A stretch of DNA of 35,705 bases from Olsenella_L kribbiana. Lineage in GTDB: Bacteria; Actinomycetota; Coriobacteriia; Coriobacteriales; Atopobiaceae. The translations under genes were made by a program, and so were the position numbers. The stretch is taken from the NCBI RefSeq assembly GCF_036408795.1, contig NZ_JAZGJP010000017.1:1-35705 (forward strand), written 5' to 3'. How positions within the stretch are numbered: the first letter of the stretch is position 1; every line of letters starts with the position of its first letter. Below, piece after piece: positions 24,997-33,919 of this stretch. Below the pieces are notes generated by a model. That model was given only the letters and a program-made list of their open reading frames with translations, was not told the origin of the DNA and searched no databases.

Positions 24997-25087
24997 TGGC
25001 GGAGAGTCTGGGATTTGAACCCAGGATACGCTTTAGGCGTATACACGATTTCCAATCGTGCTCCTTCGGCCACTCGGACAACTCTCC
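24997..25087 (-). tRNA. tRNA-Ser (anticodon GGA)
   Basis: The 91-base class II tRNA begins GGAGAGTT and ends ACTCTCC-G-CCA with CCA encoded. The anticodon loop TTGGAAA gives GGA, reading UCC and UCU. The long variable arm (TATACGCC...GCGTATC) is present. A promoter lies 18 bases upstream. Confidence 0.96.
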
Positions 25088-25104
25088 TCAAAACCGCGAA
25101 GGAA

Positions 25105-25133
25105 ATTGTACAATACTGTCCCTGCGTTGGGAA
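25105..25133 (-). promoter_or_regulatory. Promoter of the tRNA-Ser genes
   Basis: On the minus strand TTCCCA (25133-25128), a 17-base spacer and TACAAT (25110-25105) match the sigma70 pattern. The -10 box ends 18 bases before the tRNA-Ser(GGA) 5' end, and it is part of the 10-bp palindrome ATTGTACAAT. Confidence 0.6.
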
Positions 25134-25212
25134 GAGGATTTTTTCGTTTTCTTCTGAGGTCCGGTTTCCAGGCCTCGTCCACGCCTGCCAAAGCCCCGCC
25201 TGAGCGGAAAGG

Positions 25213-25947
25213 ATGTCCGTGTTCGACCTGCTGTTTACTGGATCTGCGCAGGCACAGGCCGTGCCGATGCCTGCCTGGCTCGATCTTGCCGCTGTCGTCG
25301 TCGGCTCGCTCACGGGCTGCATCGTCGCCGAAGAGCGCAAGCTCGATCTTGTAGGATTTGTGGGACTCTCGATCCTCTGCGGCCTCGGAGGCGGGCTTCT
25401 GCGCGATATGGCCATGCAGCAGGGCGGCGTCTACCTGATCGATTCCCCCTATGCCATCCCTGGCTCGGTCGCGATTGCGCTCATCTCGTTCGCGTTCCCC
25501 TCGCCCTTCTTCGGCAATCCTTCCGCACTCGAATGGTTCGATATCCTCTCGGTCTCGCTCTTCGCTGTCTCAGGCACCGACAAGGCGCTCCTGCATGGCC
25601 TTTCTGTCTGGGCCTGCGTCCTTATGGGTACGCTCACGGCCGTGGGCGGCGGCATGCTGCGCGATGTGTTCCTCGGAGATATCCCGCGCATCTTCAGGAA
25701 GTCGAACCTCTATGCCCTCTGCGCTGTCGCAGGCTCTCTTGCCTATTTCGTCTTCGGCACGATAGGTCTCAACAAGGTCATCTGCGCCCTCATCTGCATT
25801 GCCGTCACGGTCGGGCTCAGGCGTGCCTCGCTTCGCTACCACATCATGTCCCCTGCCGATGTGGACCTCACGCCCAAGGTCGAGGCAGGCGTGAAGCGGG
25901 CAGAGCGAAAGGTCCGGGATGCACGCCAGAAGCGCAGAGAGCGCTAG
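25213..25947 (+). CDS. TRIC-type cation channel family protein (UPF0126)
   Basis: A 244-residue membrane protein with two repeated halves of about three helices each. Each half carries the family motif: GLGGGLLRD at 57-65 and AVGGGMLRD at 143-151. Bacterial TRIC proteins are trimeric potassium-permeable channels. The N-terminal 20 residues and the Arg/Lys-rich last 25 residues are hydrophilic or basic and should be cytoplasmic extensions. ATG 25213 has AAAGG directly in front, closer than ideal; no better start is seen before the first helix. It is divergent from the tRNA-Ser genes and convergent with typA. Confidence 0.87.
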   Translation: MSVFDLLFTGSAQAQAVPMPAWLDLAAVVVGSLTGCIVAEERKLDLVGFVGLSILCGLGGGLLRDMAMQQGGVYLIDSPYAIPGSVAIALISFAFPSPFFGNPSALEWFDILSVSLFAVSGTDKALLHGLSVWACVLMGTLTAVGGGMLRDVFLGDIPRIFRKSNLYALCAVAGSLAYFVFGTIGLNKVICALICIAVTVGLRRASLRYHIMSPADVDLTPKVEAGVKRAERKVRDARQKRRER

Positions 25948-25974
25948 CAAGCTCCGAAACAGACCTCAGATAGC

Positions 25975-26006
25975 ACAGGGCCCGCCTCCGAGGAGACGGG
26001 CCCTGT
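25975..26006. terminator. Hairpin between the convergent TRIC and typA genes
   Basis: A 10-bp perfect stem (ACAGGGCCCG, 25975-25984, with 25997-26006) fills the gap between two convergent genes. Neither side has a real T-tract (TCATTG on plus), so it is a weak bidirectional terminator. Confidence 0.6.
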
Positions 26007-26030
26007 TCATTGCTTCCAGAGCGTCTTTGC

Positions 26031-27869
<1,839 letters not shown>

Positions 27870-28029
27870 TGATTGCCTCTCTAATCTCAGGGACAAAAGA
27901 CGCGCACCCGGCTTCATTTCAGCCACTGCGCGCGGTTTTCAGGCCATTCAGAGGATTTACGCTTGCAAATATAGTTGATGAAGATGTGACGATGTGGCGA
28001 AGAGCCAGGCTCCACGTAAATTCTGCTGC

Positions 28030-28473
28030 CTAGATGAGCGGCTCGAGCTCTCCTGCAGGCGCAGGATCGGTCCAGGCAAACTTCTCATGCTCCCCTCGCC
28101 CCTTGAAGAGCGAGTAGGCAGAATAGGCCTCGTAGCCCTCTTCGCCGAACTCGAGGAGCACGGCATCCTCGTAGGCGCCATCCTCGTCCTCGATGGCTCC
28201 CTCGTAGACGATTGCATAGCGCACCGGCGTGGCAAGGTCCGCCTTCGGATCCCCTCCGGCAGAGACAAGCTCGCCTACCTTGTCGTGTGCGCCTTCGATG
28301 CAGGCCTCTATCCCGTCATCCACGAACTCGTAGGATGCGGTATGGCCCGCCGCGTCCTGGACAGCAAGCATCGGCTCCACGTCCTTGCCTTCGGCCAGAA
28401 GGTCGAATGCCTGGCCCATGAGGTCGCAGGAGAGCTTGTCGAGCTCAGGCGTCACTCCTTGCTTTCTTGCCAC
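28030..28473 (-). CDS. Unknown small acidic protein
   Basis: A 147-residue, strongly acidic protein (many Glu, Asp and Ala) with no membrane segment and no motif I recognise. It could be a small cytoplasmic alpha/beta protein. The frame opens with GTG 28473, with AGAAGGG about nine bases upstream; a second GTG six codons later is possible. TAGAAT on the minus strand at about 28526-28521 could be a -10 box. It lies between the two-regulator unit and typA on the same strand, separated by 160 bases from typA. Codon use and third-position GC look like true coding sequence. Confidence 0.65.
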   Translation of the reverse strand: MARKQGVTPELDKLSCDLMGQAFDLLAEGKDVEPMLAVQDAAGHTASYEFVDDGIEACIEGAHDKVGELVSAGGDPKADLATPVRYAIVYEGAIEDEDGAYEDAVLLEFGEEGYEAYSAYSLFKGRGEHEKFAWTDPAPAGELEPLI

Positions 28474-28549
28474 AGCACCAACCCTTCTGCCGGCATATCC
28501 GGCGTATCTCTTCCGGACCCATTCTAGCAGGTCCTATGCGTCCGTCTCG

Positions 28550-29269
28550 TCAGTAGCGCACCGTATAGAAGCCAAGGTCGCCACGGCGCAGCGTCCGCGT
28601 GTGCTCTATGGCCTCGCCGTCCTGGTCATAGCTTATGCAGTCGTATGCCATGGCCGGTCCTCCCGGCTCCACACCGAGGAAGCGCGCATCGTGGACGCCG
28701 AGCTCTGCGATATCGAGATGCTCAAAGGTCGCATCGACGACCTTGCCGTAGAAGCCGAAGACCTCATAGAGGGAGAAGACCCCTAAGTCTATGCCCTCGA
28801 GCCTCGGGAACCTCACGAGCGGCACGACCGTGCGCTCGAGCGAGAGCGGACAGCCATCGACGCTGTTGAGCCTTCTTATCGCATAGACAGGATCGTCTGC
28901 CTTTATCTTGAAGAGCTCTGCGTACCAGGGGCCTGCTGCCCTCGTCTCATGCGAGAGGATGCGGACCTGGGGCTTCTTGCCCTCTGCCCTCGTGCTCTGG
29001 CGGAAGCTCCTGCCATCGCCGATATCGAGCGTGCCAGGGCTGCCTTTCGTGACGAAGACGCCCTTGCCCTGGGCACGGCGGACAAGGCCTTCTGCCTCGA
29101 GCGCCGCGTAGGCATTGCGGACGGTCTGGCGCGTCGTATGGAAGATCTCGGAGAGCTCCTGCTCGGAGGGCAGCACCTCGCCCAGGCCGTAGTCGCCGTC
29201 CTCGATCTTCGTGCGGATGGCCTCGCGGACCTGCTGGTAGAGCGGCGTCCGCTTTTGCTCCTCACTCAT
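28550..29269 (-). CDS. GntR/HutC-family regulator (UTRA domain), copy 1
   Basis: A 239-residue transcription factor. The N-terminal winged helix (about 9-75) shows PLYQQVREAIRTKIEDGDY, LPSEQELSEIFHTTRQTVRNA and the wing GLVRRAQGKGVFV. The C-terminal UTRA ligand domain (about 95-235) has DDPVYAIRRLNSVDGCPLSLERTVVP. UTRA proteins bind small effectors such as sugar phosphates or amino acid derivatives and usually repress nearby metabolic genes. No sugar or amino acid uptake genes are adjacent. ATG 29269 overlaps the end of copy 2 by eight bases and has GAGAAGGTG upstream inside it, so the two are translationally coupled. Confidence 0.9.
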   Translation of the reverse strand: MSEEQKRTPLYQQVREAIRTKIEDGDYGLGEVLPSEQELSEIFHTTRQTVRNAYAALEAEGLVRRAQGKGVFVTKGSPGTLDIGDGRSFRQSTRAEGKKPQVRILSHETRAAGPWYAELFKIKADDPVYAIRRLNSVDGCPLSLERTVVPLVRFPRLEGIDLGVFSLYEVFGFYGKVVDATFEHLDIAELGVHDARFLGVEPGGPAMAYDCISYDQDGEAIEHTRTLRRGDLGFYTVRY

Positions 29270-30026
29270 CCGCAATCACCTTCTCCGGAATCTCATGCCC
29301 ACGCGAGAGATGCTCCTGGCGCGCATAGAACGTATAGCGGTCGGAGCGGATGACGGCCTTGAAGTACTCGACAGGGGTCCTTTCCTCTGTCTCGGAGACG
29401 CCGGTCTGGAAGTAGACGGGGTCTCCTTCGACAAGTCCCAGCTCTTCTGCCTCGTCTGCGTCGACACGGGTGATCGAGAGGCGCTCCTCGCCGTGCGGCA
29501 GCGTGATGCCGTACTCCTGACGAAGCGTATCGAAGAGCGAGCGCTCCTGGAAATCGTATTTTTCGATGCCAGGGCAGACCGCCACATTGATATAGACCGT
29601 CTCAATCATGCAGGGAAGATCGTCTATGCGGCGGACACGCCTGAGCTCGAAGATCGGGTCTCCTTCCTCGAGCCTGAGCTTGTGGGCGACGTGGACATCC
29701 GCGACCTCGCTCTTTGCCCAGAGCACCTTGGAGGAGGGGGTCTTGCCGACAGCACGCACGGTATCGCTGTAGCCGTTGTAGCCACGGCAGTTCGATTCCG
29801 GCCGCCTCATCGCGACATAGGTGCCAGAGCCTCCCCTGCTCTCGAGCACATGGCGGGCAATGAGCTCACGCAGCGCCGCCCTGAGGGCTGTGCGCGAGAT
29901 GCCCCACTCATCGGTGAGCGTCCGCTCGGCGGGCAGGCGGTCGCCTTCCTTGAGGCCAGCTGCATCAAGATAGGCAAGTATGTTCTCGAATGCCGCCTCG
30001 GAAGGGGCGACCCTGCGTTCAGCCAT
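29262..30026 (-). CDS. GntR/HutC-family regulator (UTRA domain), copy 2
   Basis: A 254-residue protein with the same layout as its neighbour but clearly diverged. The winged helix (about 8-70) has LPAERTLTDEWGISRTALRAAL and ESRGGSGTYV; the UTRA domain (about 95-250) has GDPIFELRRVRRIDDLPCMIETVYI and SITRVDADEAEELGL. A linker with CRGYNGYSDT joins them. ATG 30026 overlaps the stop of the upstream gene (TGATG). Two UTRA regulators made from one message could bind separate operators or form mixed dimers; this is inference. Their targets cannot be seen here. Confidence 0.9.
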   Translation of the reverse strand: MAERRVAPSEAAFENILAYLDAAGLKEGDRLPAERTLTDEWGISRTALRAALRELIARHVLESRGGSGTYVAMRRPESNCRGYNGYSDTVRAVGKTPSSKVLWAKSEVADVHVAHKLRLEEGDPIFELRRVRRIDDLPCMIETVYINVAVCPGIEKYDFQERSLFDTLRQEYGITLPHGEERLSITRVDADEAEELGLVEGDPVYFQTGVSETEERTPVEYFKAVIRSDRYTFYARQEHLSRGHEIPEKVIADE

Positions 30027-30721
30027 CAAGCTTTCTTTCTTCTGGTCTTGTCGAGGAGCTTCTGATATCCCGCACGGAAGCTCTCGGAAGTCTTGCCCGT
30101 TGCATCGGCCGCAGGCACGACGCCGTGCTCGTCCGAGACAAGGAAGTACTCGGCAGCATCTGCGCTGCCTTCGAGATAGGCAGAAGCGAGGTCCGGCATG
30201 CGCACGACCGGCATGCCCAAGGTCTGGGCAAGGTCCTGGATGAGGGAGGTGGCACCAGCCACGCGCTCCTCGGGACCGGCGCCCAAGATCAGAGTTCCGT
30301 CCGGACGAACGGCCCAGAGCGTCTCGGGGGCAATGGCGGTCTCCTCGAACTCGCGCCTCGACTTGAGCGCACGGATGGCAAGCTCGCGGGCGGCGGTCTC
30401 CTGGAGCGGCTCATAGGGCCCTACCGTCATGGCAGCACGGCCTTCTTCGTCGACGATGATCATGAGGACGCCGAAAGGATGGGCCGCAGAGCCTTCCTCG
30501 AGCGTCCACTCGATGTGCTGCTTGGCCCATTCGAGGAGCGTGCCACGCAGAGGCGCACCCTGGATCCTTCTTGCTCCAAGCGCCCGCATATGGCGGTTCT
30601 CGAGCGGCAGCTTCTGGTCGTAGAGCCTCCAGCGGCAGACCAGGGCAGGCTTGCCGAGCGTGAAGTCCTTCATGTCAGGTTCCGGGGCAGCCTTGTTCTG
30701 GCTTTCATCCTTCGTATCCAC
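30026..30721 (-). CDS. Unknown protein with weak class IV aminotransferase resemblance
   Basis: I cannot name this 231-residue soluble protein with confidence. The C-terminal half (LAQTLGMPVVRMPDLASAYLEGSADAAEYFLVSDEHGVVPAADATGK in segments) has the spacing of class IV PLP enzymes, where an ADEVFL-like strand is followed by G-x-x-P. The N-terminal half has RWRLYDQKLPLENRHMRAL, also loosely like that family. The PLP lysine is not identifiable, so an inactive or distant relative is likely. The frame opens with GTG 30721 after GGGAG; ATG at codon 17 is an alternative. It is the first gene of the unit with the two GntR regulators, and its stop overlaps the start of copy 2. Confidence 0.65.
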   Translation of the reverse strand: MDTKDESQNKAAPEPDMKDFTLGKPALVCRWRLYDQKLPLENRHMRALGARRIQGAPLRGTLLEWAKQHIEWTLEEGSAAHPFGVLMIIVDEEGRAAMTVGPYEPLQETAARELAIRALKSRREFEETAIAPETLWAVRPDGTLILGAGPEERVAGATSLIQDLAQTLGMPVVRMPDLASAYLEGSADAAEYFLVSDEHGVVPAADATGKTSESFRAGYQKLLDKTRRKKA

Positions 30722-30776
30722 AGGCAGGCTCCCTTCCTTCTTCTCATATCTTCATACCAAAGCTTACAACGAACAG

Positions 30777-30804
30777 TTGCGCCTGTGCACAGAACGCGTA
30801 TCGT
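30777..30804 (+). promoter_or_regulatory. Probable gluQRS promoter
   Basis: TTGCGC (30777-30782), a 16-base spacer and TATCGT (30799-30804) lie 40 bases before the gluQRS start. The -10 box is inside GCGTATCGTAG, an 11-mer also found upstream of ldh at 5793-5803. Confidence 0.45.
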
Positions 30805-30843
30805 AGGCATGCCAGATCAAGCATCTGCACAGGAAGGAGAGAC

Positions 30844-31833
30844 ATGGAGGAGAAGGTGATACGTGGGCGCTTTGCACCGACGCCTTCGGGCCGCATGCAT
30901 GCTGGCAACATCATGGCCGCCCTCCTGGCCTGGCTCTCCTGCAGAAGCGAAGGCGGCACCATGGTGCTCAGGATCGAGGACCTGGATCCCAGAGCCCAGG
31001 ACCGGAAGAACGCCGAGCTCCTGATGGACGACCTCTCCTGGCTCGGTCTTGGGTGGGACGAAGGCCCCTTCTATCAGAGCGAGCGGCGCGATATCTACCG
31101 CGAGGCCATTGCAGAGCTCAGAGAGCGTGGCCTCACCTATCCCTGCTTCTGCACGCGCGCAGAGCTCCATGCTGCAGCCGCTCCCCATGCATCGGATGGC
31201 ACCTATATCTATCAGGGCACCTGCCGCCATCTCACGAAGGAGGAGGTGGCCAGGAAGTCTGCCGAAAGGCGTCCGGCAACCCGCCTCATCGTGCCTGATG
31301 CAGATGATCCCAGAGGAACGATTTCATTCACGGATGCTGTCTATGGACCGCAGTCAGAGGTCCTTGCCCGCGACTGCGGCGATTTCCTGATCGAGCGCTC
31401 GGACGGCGTCCCTGCCTACCAGCTTGCAGTCGTCGTAGACGATGCCCTGATGGGCGTCACGGAAGTCGTGCGCGGCCATGACCTGCTAGGGTCGTGTGCA
31501 CGCCAGATCTACCTGCAGCGCCTCTTCGGCTACCCCGAGCCTGCCTACGCCCATGTGCCGCTCCTCATTGCCCCTTCTGGCAGGAGGCTCTCGAAGCGCG
31601 ACCATGACCTCGACCTCGGCGTCATGCGCGAGCGGGCAGGACGTCCTGGCCCCATCATCGGCGCTCTGGCAGCAGCGGTCGGTCTCGCAGAACCCGGCGA
31701 AGAGGTTCTGCCAGAGAACCTCATATCCCGCTTCTCCTGGGAGAAGGTCCGTGCGCATCGCGCAGATATTGTGGCGAATGCCCAATTTCTTGCAGGCCCT
31801 CCCCTTGTAGGCAACCACGCAAGTGGGGTATGA
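30844..31833 (+). CDS. gluQ: Glutamyl-Q tRNA(Asp) synthetase
   Basis: GluQ-RS is a shortened glutamyl-tRNA synthetase without an anticodon-binding domain; it attaches glutamate to the queuosine of tRNA(Asp). The 329-residue protein has the HIGH-like PTPSGRMHAGN at 12-22, the zinc-site cysteines Cys101, Cys103 and Cys127, and the KMSKS-like RLSKRD near residue 253. It ends just after the catalytic domain, as the family does, but is 20-40 residues longer than many. ATG 30844 has AAGGAGA upstream. tRNA-Ser(GCT) begins 16 bases past the stop with no terminator between, so readthrough into the tRNA is likely. Confidence 0.93.
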   Translation: MEEKVIRGRFAPTPSGRMHAGNIMAALLAWLSCRSEGGTMVLRIEDLDPRAQDRKNAELLMDDLSWLGLGWDEGPFYQSERRDIYREAIAELRERGLTYPCFCTRAELHAAAAPHASDGTYIYQGTCRHLTKEEVARKSAERRPATRLIVPDADDPRGTISFTDAVYGPQSEVLARDCGDFLIERSDGVPAYQLAVVVDDALMGVTEVVRGHDLLGSCARQIYLQRLFGYPEPAYAHVPLLIAPSGRRLSKRDHDLDLGVMRERAGRPGPIIGALAAAVGLAEPGEEVLPENLISRFSWEKVRAHRADIVANAQFLAGPPLVGNHASGV

Positions 31834-31849
31834 TGCTTGAGCACCTATT

Positions 31850-31940
31850 GGAGAGCTGACCGAGTGGCCGAAGGTGCTCGCCTGCTAAGCGAGTATAGGA
31901 CACAATCCTATCTGGGGTTCGAATCCCCAGCTCTCCGCCA
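31850..31940 (+). tRNA. tRNA-Ser (anticodon GCT)
   Basis: The 91-base class II tRNA begins GGAGAGC and ends GCTCTCC-G-CCA with CCA encoded. The anticodon loop CTGCTAA gives GCT, reading AGC and AGU. A long variable arm (TATAGGACACAATCCTAT) is present. It lies 16 bases after gluQRS. Confidence 0.97.
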
Positions 31941-31949
31941 GCATATGAC

Positions 31950-31984
31950 AGGGACTGCGCGAAAGCGTGGTCCCTTTTTCTTTG
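31950..31984 (+). terminator. Terminator of gluQRS and tRNA-Ser(GCT)
   Basis: The stem AGGGAC-TGCGC / GCGTG-GTCCCT (31950-31975, GAAA tetraloop, one mismatched pair) is followed by TTTTTCTTT, nine bases past the tRNA. Confidence 0.9.
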
Positions 31985-32053
31985 GCCTGAACCCGGCCAC
32001 ATGCAGTCTTTTGCCTCATAGCATGCCCATCAGAATCCAGCGCACATGAAGAT

Positions 32054-32087
32054 GCCTCCCCTCTCCTGCGTCCAGGAAAGGGGAGGC
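32054..32087 (-). terminator. Terminator of the FNT transporter gene
   Basis: A 15-bp stem with one mismatch (32054-32068 with 32073-32087, loop CGTC) lies 33 bases past the stop. The minus-strand T-run (ATCTTCATG) is weak. Confidence 0.65.
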
Positions 32088-32120
32088 AGCGTCCAGCAAT
32101 CGGAGATCTTGCCCTCGAGG

Positions 32121-32882
32121 CTAGTCCATCTTCTGGCCCAGGAAGTAGGGCACCGCCACGAAGCAGATGCCGCCGACCATGTTGCCCAAGGTCACGGTGA
32201 TCAGGTTGTAGAAGTAGCCAACAAGAGACACCGCCTGGCCAGCAGGATCGAGGAGCGCCACCGTGAGCTGCGTCATGTTGGCAACAGAGTGCTCGAAGCC
32301 GCAGGTGATGAAGGCAAAGAGGCACCAGAATACCATGATGAGCTTCGCGGCATCGTTCGTGGTCCTGAAGGAGCACCACACTGCCAGGCAGACGAGGATA
32401 TTGCAGAGGATGCCACGTATGAAGAGCGGGACGAAGGCGGCACTCATCTTGCCTGCAGCGGCCGTCGAGAGGAAGGTGGAGGTCGCCTCGCCGTTGAGCC
32501 CCGAGAAGTGGAAGAGAAGCGCCAGGACCGCCGCTCCCGCGAGGTTTCCAAGCCAGCAGACGATCCAGACCTTCGCGGCATCTGCCAGCGTGACCGTCTT
32601 CTTCATGATGCCGAGGCTCATGACCATGGTGTTGCCGGTGAAGAGCTCGGAGCCGGCGATAACGACCAGGGAGAGGGCGATACCAAAGGAGACGCCCATG
32701 ACGGTCTTGGTGGCAGGAGAGCCGGCAAGCTGTCCGCCGATCACGTTGATGAGGATATTGCCGAATCCGATGTAGGCACCTGCCAGCATCGAGAGGACGA
32801 AATAGCCTGCCGGGTTCTTCGAGAGCATCGCTCTCTTTCCTGCTGCCGCCTTGGAAGCGGCGGTCACCTCTGCTGCGTACAT
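32121..32882 (-). CDS. Formate/nitrite transporter family protein (FocA/NirC-like)
   Basis: A 253-residue pentameric-channel protein of the FNT family with six helices. The family signatures are all present: AGSELFTGNTM at 76-86, RGILCNILVCLAVW at 156-169 and GFEHSVANM at 195-203 with the conserved pore His198. FNT channels pass formate, nitrite, lactate or hydrosulfide with a proton. The length is nearer to NirC than to FocA, but no pyruvate formate-lyase or nitrite reductase gene is nearby to decide. ATG 32882 follows AGGAG; an 18-codon upstream extension is not supported. A possible promoter is GTGACA and CATGAT, spaced by 16, on the minus strand around 32955-32930. Confidence 0.93.
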   Translation of the reverse strand: MYAAEVTAASKAAAGKRAMLSKNPAGYFVLSMLAGAYIGFGNILINVIGGQLAGSPATKTVMGVSFGIALSLVVIAGSELFTGNTMVMSLGIMKKTVTLADAAKVWIVCWLGNLAGAAVLALLFHFSGLNGEATSTFLSTAAAGKMSAAFVPLFIRGILCNILVCLAVWCSFRTTNDAAKLIMVFWCLFAFITCGFEHSVANMTQLTVALLDPAGQAVSLVGYFYNLITVTLGNMVGGICFVAVPYFLGQKMD

Positions 32883-33222
32883 GCGCGGCTCCTGTCTGAT
32901 CGTCTTTTTTGAGACACGGTACGAACAATCTATCATGAGATGCGTTGCCCTGATGTCACAAAGCCCGCAGATGCTTGGAGCCTTATATCGCTTTGGAGCC
33001 CAGGACGGCAGCAGATGCCTATATCCAGGGCCGACAGGAGACCATCAGGCAGGCAGCAAACCCCTGTCACAGAATGTGCACATATCGGATCTGCCAGAAT
33101 CCGTACATGCAGCAGCCTCATGAAATCCCAGAAATATGCCCTTCACCAGGCATGATGCAGCTGCTGCACCTGCAGAGGCTTTGTCTTCAGCGGGTGCAGC
33201 AGAACTTTTTTCCTCATCGCCC
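32883..33222. other. Intergenic region upstream of FNT and tRNA-Arg
   Basis: No protein gene is supported in these 340 bases. The left part should hold the minus-strand FNT promoter. Two similar stretches, GCAGATGC followed by TATATC, occur at 32967-32989 and 33011-33025. The right end holds the hairpin described separately. Confidence 0.5.
33161..33212 (+). terminator. Orphan intrinsic terminator upstream of tRNA-Arg
   Basis: A 10-bp perfect stem CTGCTGCACC / GGTGCAGCAG (33161-33170 with 33193-33202) with a 22-base loop is followed by AACTTTTTTCC. No plus-strand gene precedes it. It may end an unannotated RNA starting in 32937-33160, or insulate the tRNA-Arg promoter just downstream. Confidence 0.55.
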
Positions 33223-33251
33223 TTGACTCAGGAGGGCTTCCGGGGCATTAT
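33223..33251 (+). promoter_or_regulatory. Promoter of tRNA-Arg
   Basis: TTGACT (33223-33228), a 17-base spacer and CATTAT (33246-33251) lie 13 bases before the tRNA. This is the clearest sigma70-type promoter in the window. Confidence 0.65.
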
Positions 33252-33264
33252 ATCTACTTGCTTC

Positions 33265-33341
33265 GCGGCGTTACCTCAGCTGGATAGAGGAACTGACTAC
33301 GAATCAGTCTGTCATAGGTTCGAATCCTATACGCCGCACCA
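33265..33341 (+). tRNA. tRNA-Arg (anticodon ACG)
   Basis: The 77-base tRNA begins GCGGCGT and ends ACGCCGC-A-CCA with CCA encoded. The anticodon loop CTACGAA gives ACG, whose A34 is normally deaminated to inosine to read CGU, CGC and CGA. The T-loop GGTTCGAATCC is standard. Confidence 0.97.
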
Positions 33342-33351
33342 GCGAATGTTC

Positions 33352-33377
33352 AGAGCCCCTCTTGAGGGGCTCTTTTC
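33352..33377 (+). terminator. Terminator of tRNA-Arg
   Basis: The 10-bp perfect stem AGAGCCCCTC / GAGGGGCTCT (33352-33373) is followed by TTTTC. It also lies just past the stop of the minus-strand gene at 33382, for which it lacks a T-tract. Confidence 0.9.
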
Positions 33378-33381
33378 ATAT

Positions 33382-33774
33382 CTACGCACGCCTATAGGCG
33401 TCTTCCCCGTCCGAGGTCCTGAAGACAGCGCACGCTGGCCCGAATGCCCTGAAGTCGTAGGCGATATCATTCCTGTCGAGATAGTCCATGAGGTCCGCAA
33501 GCACACGGTAGGGCGCAATCTCGAAGAAGCGTTCCACGGCAGAAGGCAGCCCTTCCCCATCCGTGCCGAAGGCATCTGCTGCTGCCTCGATGAAGAGGGG
33601 CTTTATGAGCATCTGCTGCACATGGTAGGGCTCGCCGAAGACGGAGCGCGTGAGCGCCCCTGCCGTCCTCTCCTGGATCCAGAGTCCATCTGCATCTCTC
33701 CAGAGGCCCACCTCGCGATGCTCGCCATCTGTCTCCCGTACGAACAGGGTCTGTGCCTTCATCTCGTCTGTCAT
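33382..33774 (-). CDS. Unknown small soluble protein
   Basis: A 130-residue protein without membrane segments or a recognisable domain. It begins MTDEMKAQTLFVRETDGEHREVGLWRDADG in segments and ends with an Asp/Arg-rich alpha-beta pattern. The start at 33774 follows GGAGGAGG, one of the strongest ribosome binding sites in the window, so it is very likely expressed. The few codons upstream in frame are ignored for that reason. It stands between tRNA-Arg (convergent) and the serS terminator (same strand), apparently as its own unit. Confidence 0.75.
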   Translation of the reverse strand: MTDEMKAQTLFVRETDGEHREVGLWRDADGLWIQERTAGALTRSVFGEPYHVQQMLIKPLFIEAAADAFGTDGEGLPSAVERFFEIAPYRVLADLMDYLDRNDIAYDFRAFGPACAVFRTSDGEDAYRRA

Positions 33775-33861
33775 CGAAACCTCCTCCACGCGTTTTTCTT
33801 TCCAGATCTCATGATACGCCTAACAGGAGGATGAATAGAACAGATGTTCTAAGATTTTCCG

Positions 33862-33892
33862 AAAAGAGAGGGAGCCCTGAGGCTCCCTCTCT
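33862..33892 (-). terminator. Terminator of serS
   Basis: A 12-bp perfect stem (33865-33876 with 33881-33892, loop CTGA) is followed on the minus strand by TTTTCGG, 28 bases past the serS stop. Confidence 0.92.
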
Positions 33893-33919
33893 CCCAGCTC
33901 ATATGTATCTGATGCGCCC

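Noticed and set aside
25088..25212. Operator role for the palindrome ATTGTACAAT (25105-25114)
   Set aside because: It coincides with the -10 box of the tRNA-Ser promoter and is only 10 bp long; chance symmetry of the TACAAT hexamer is enough to explain it.
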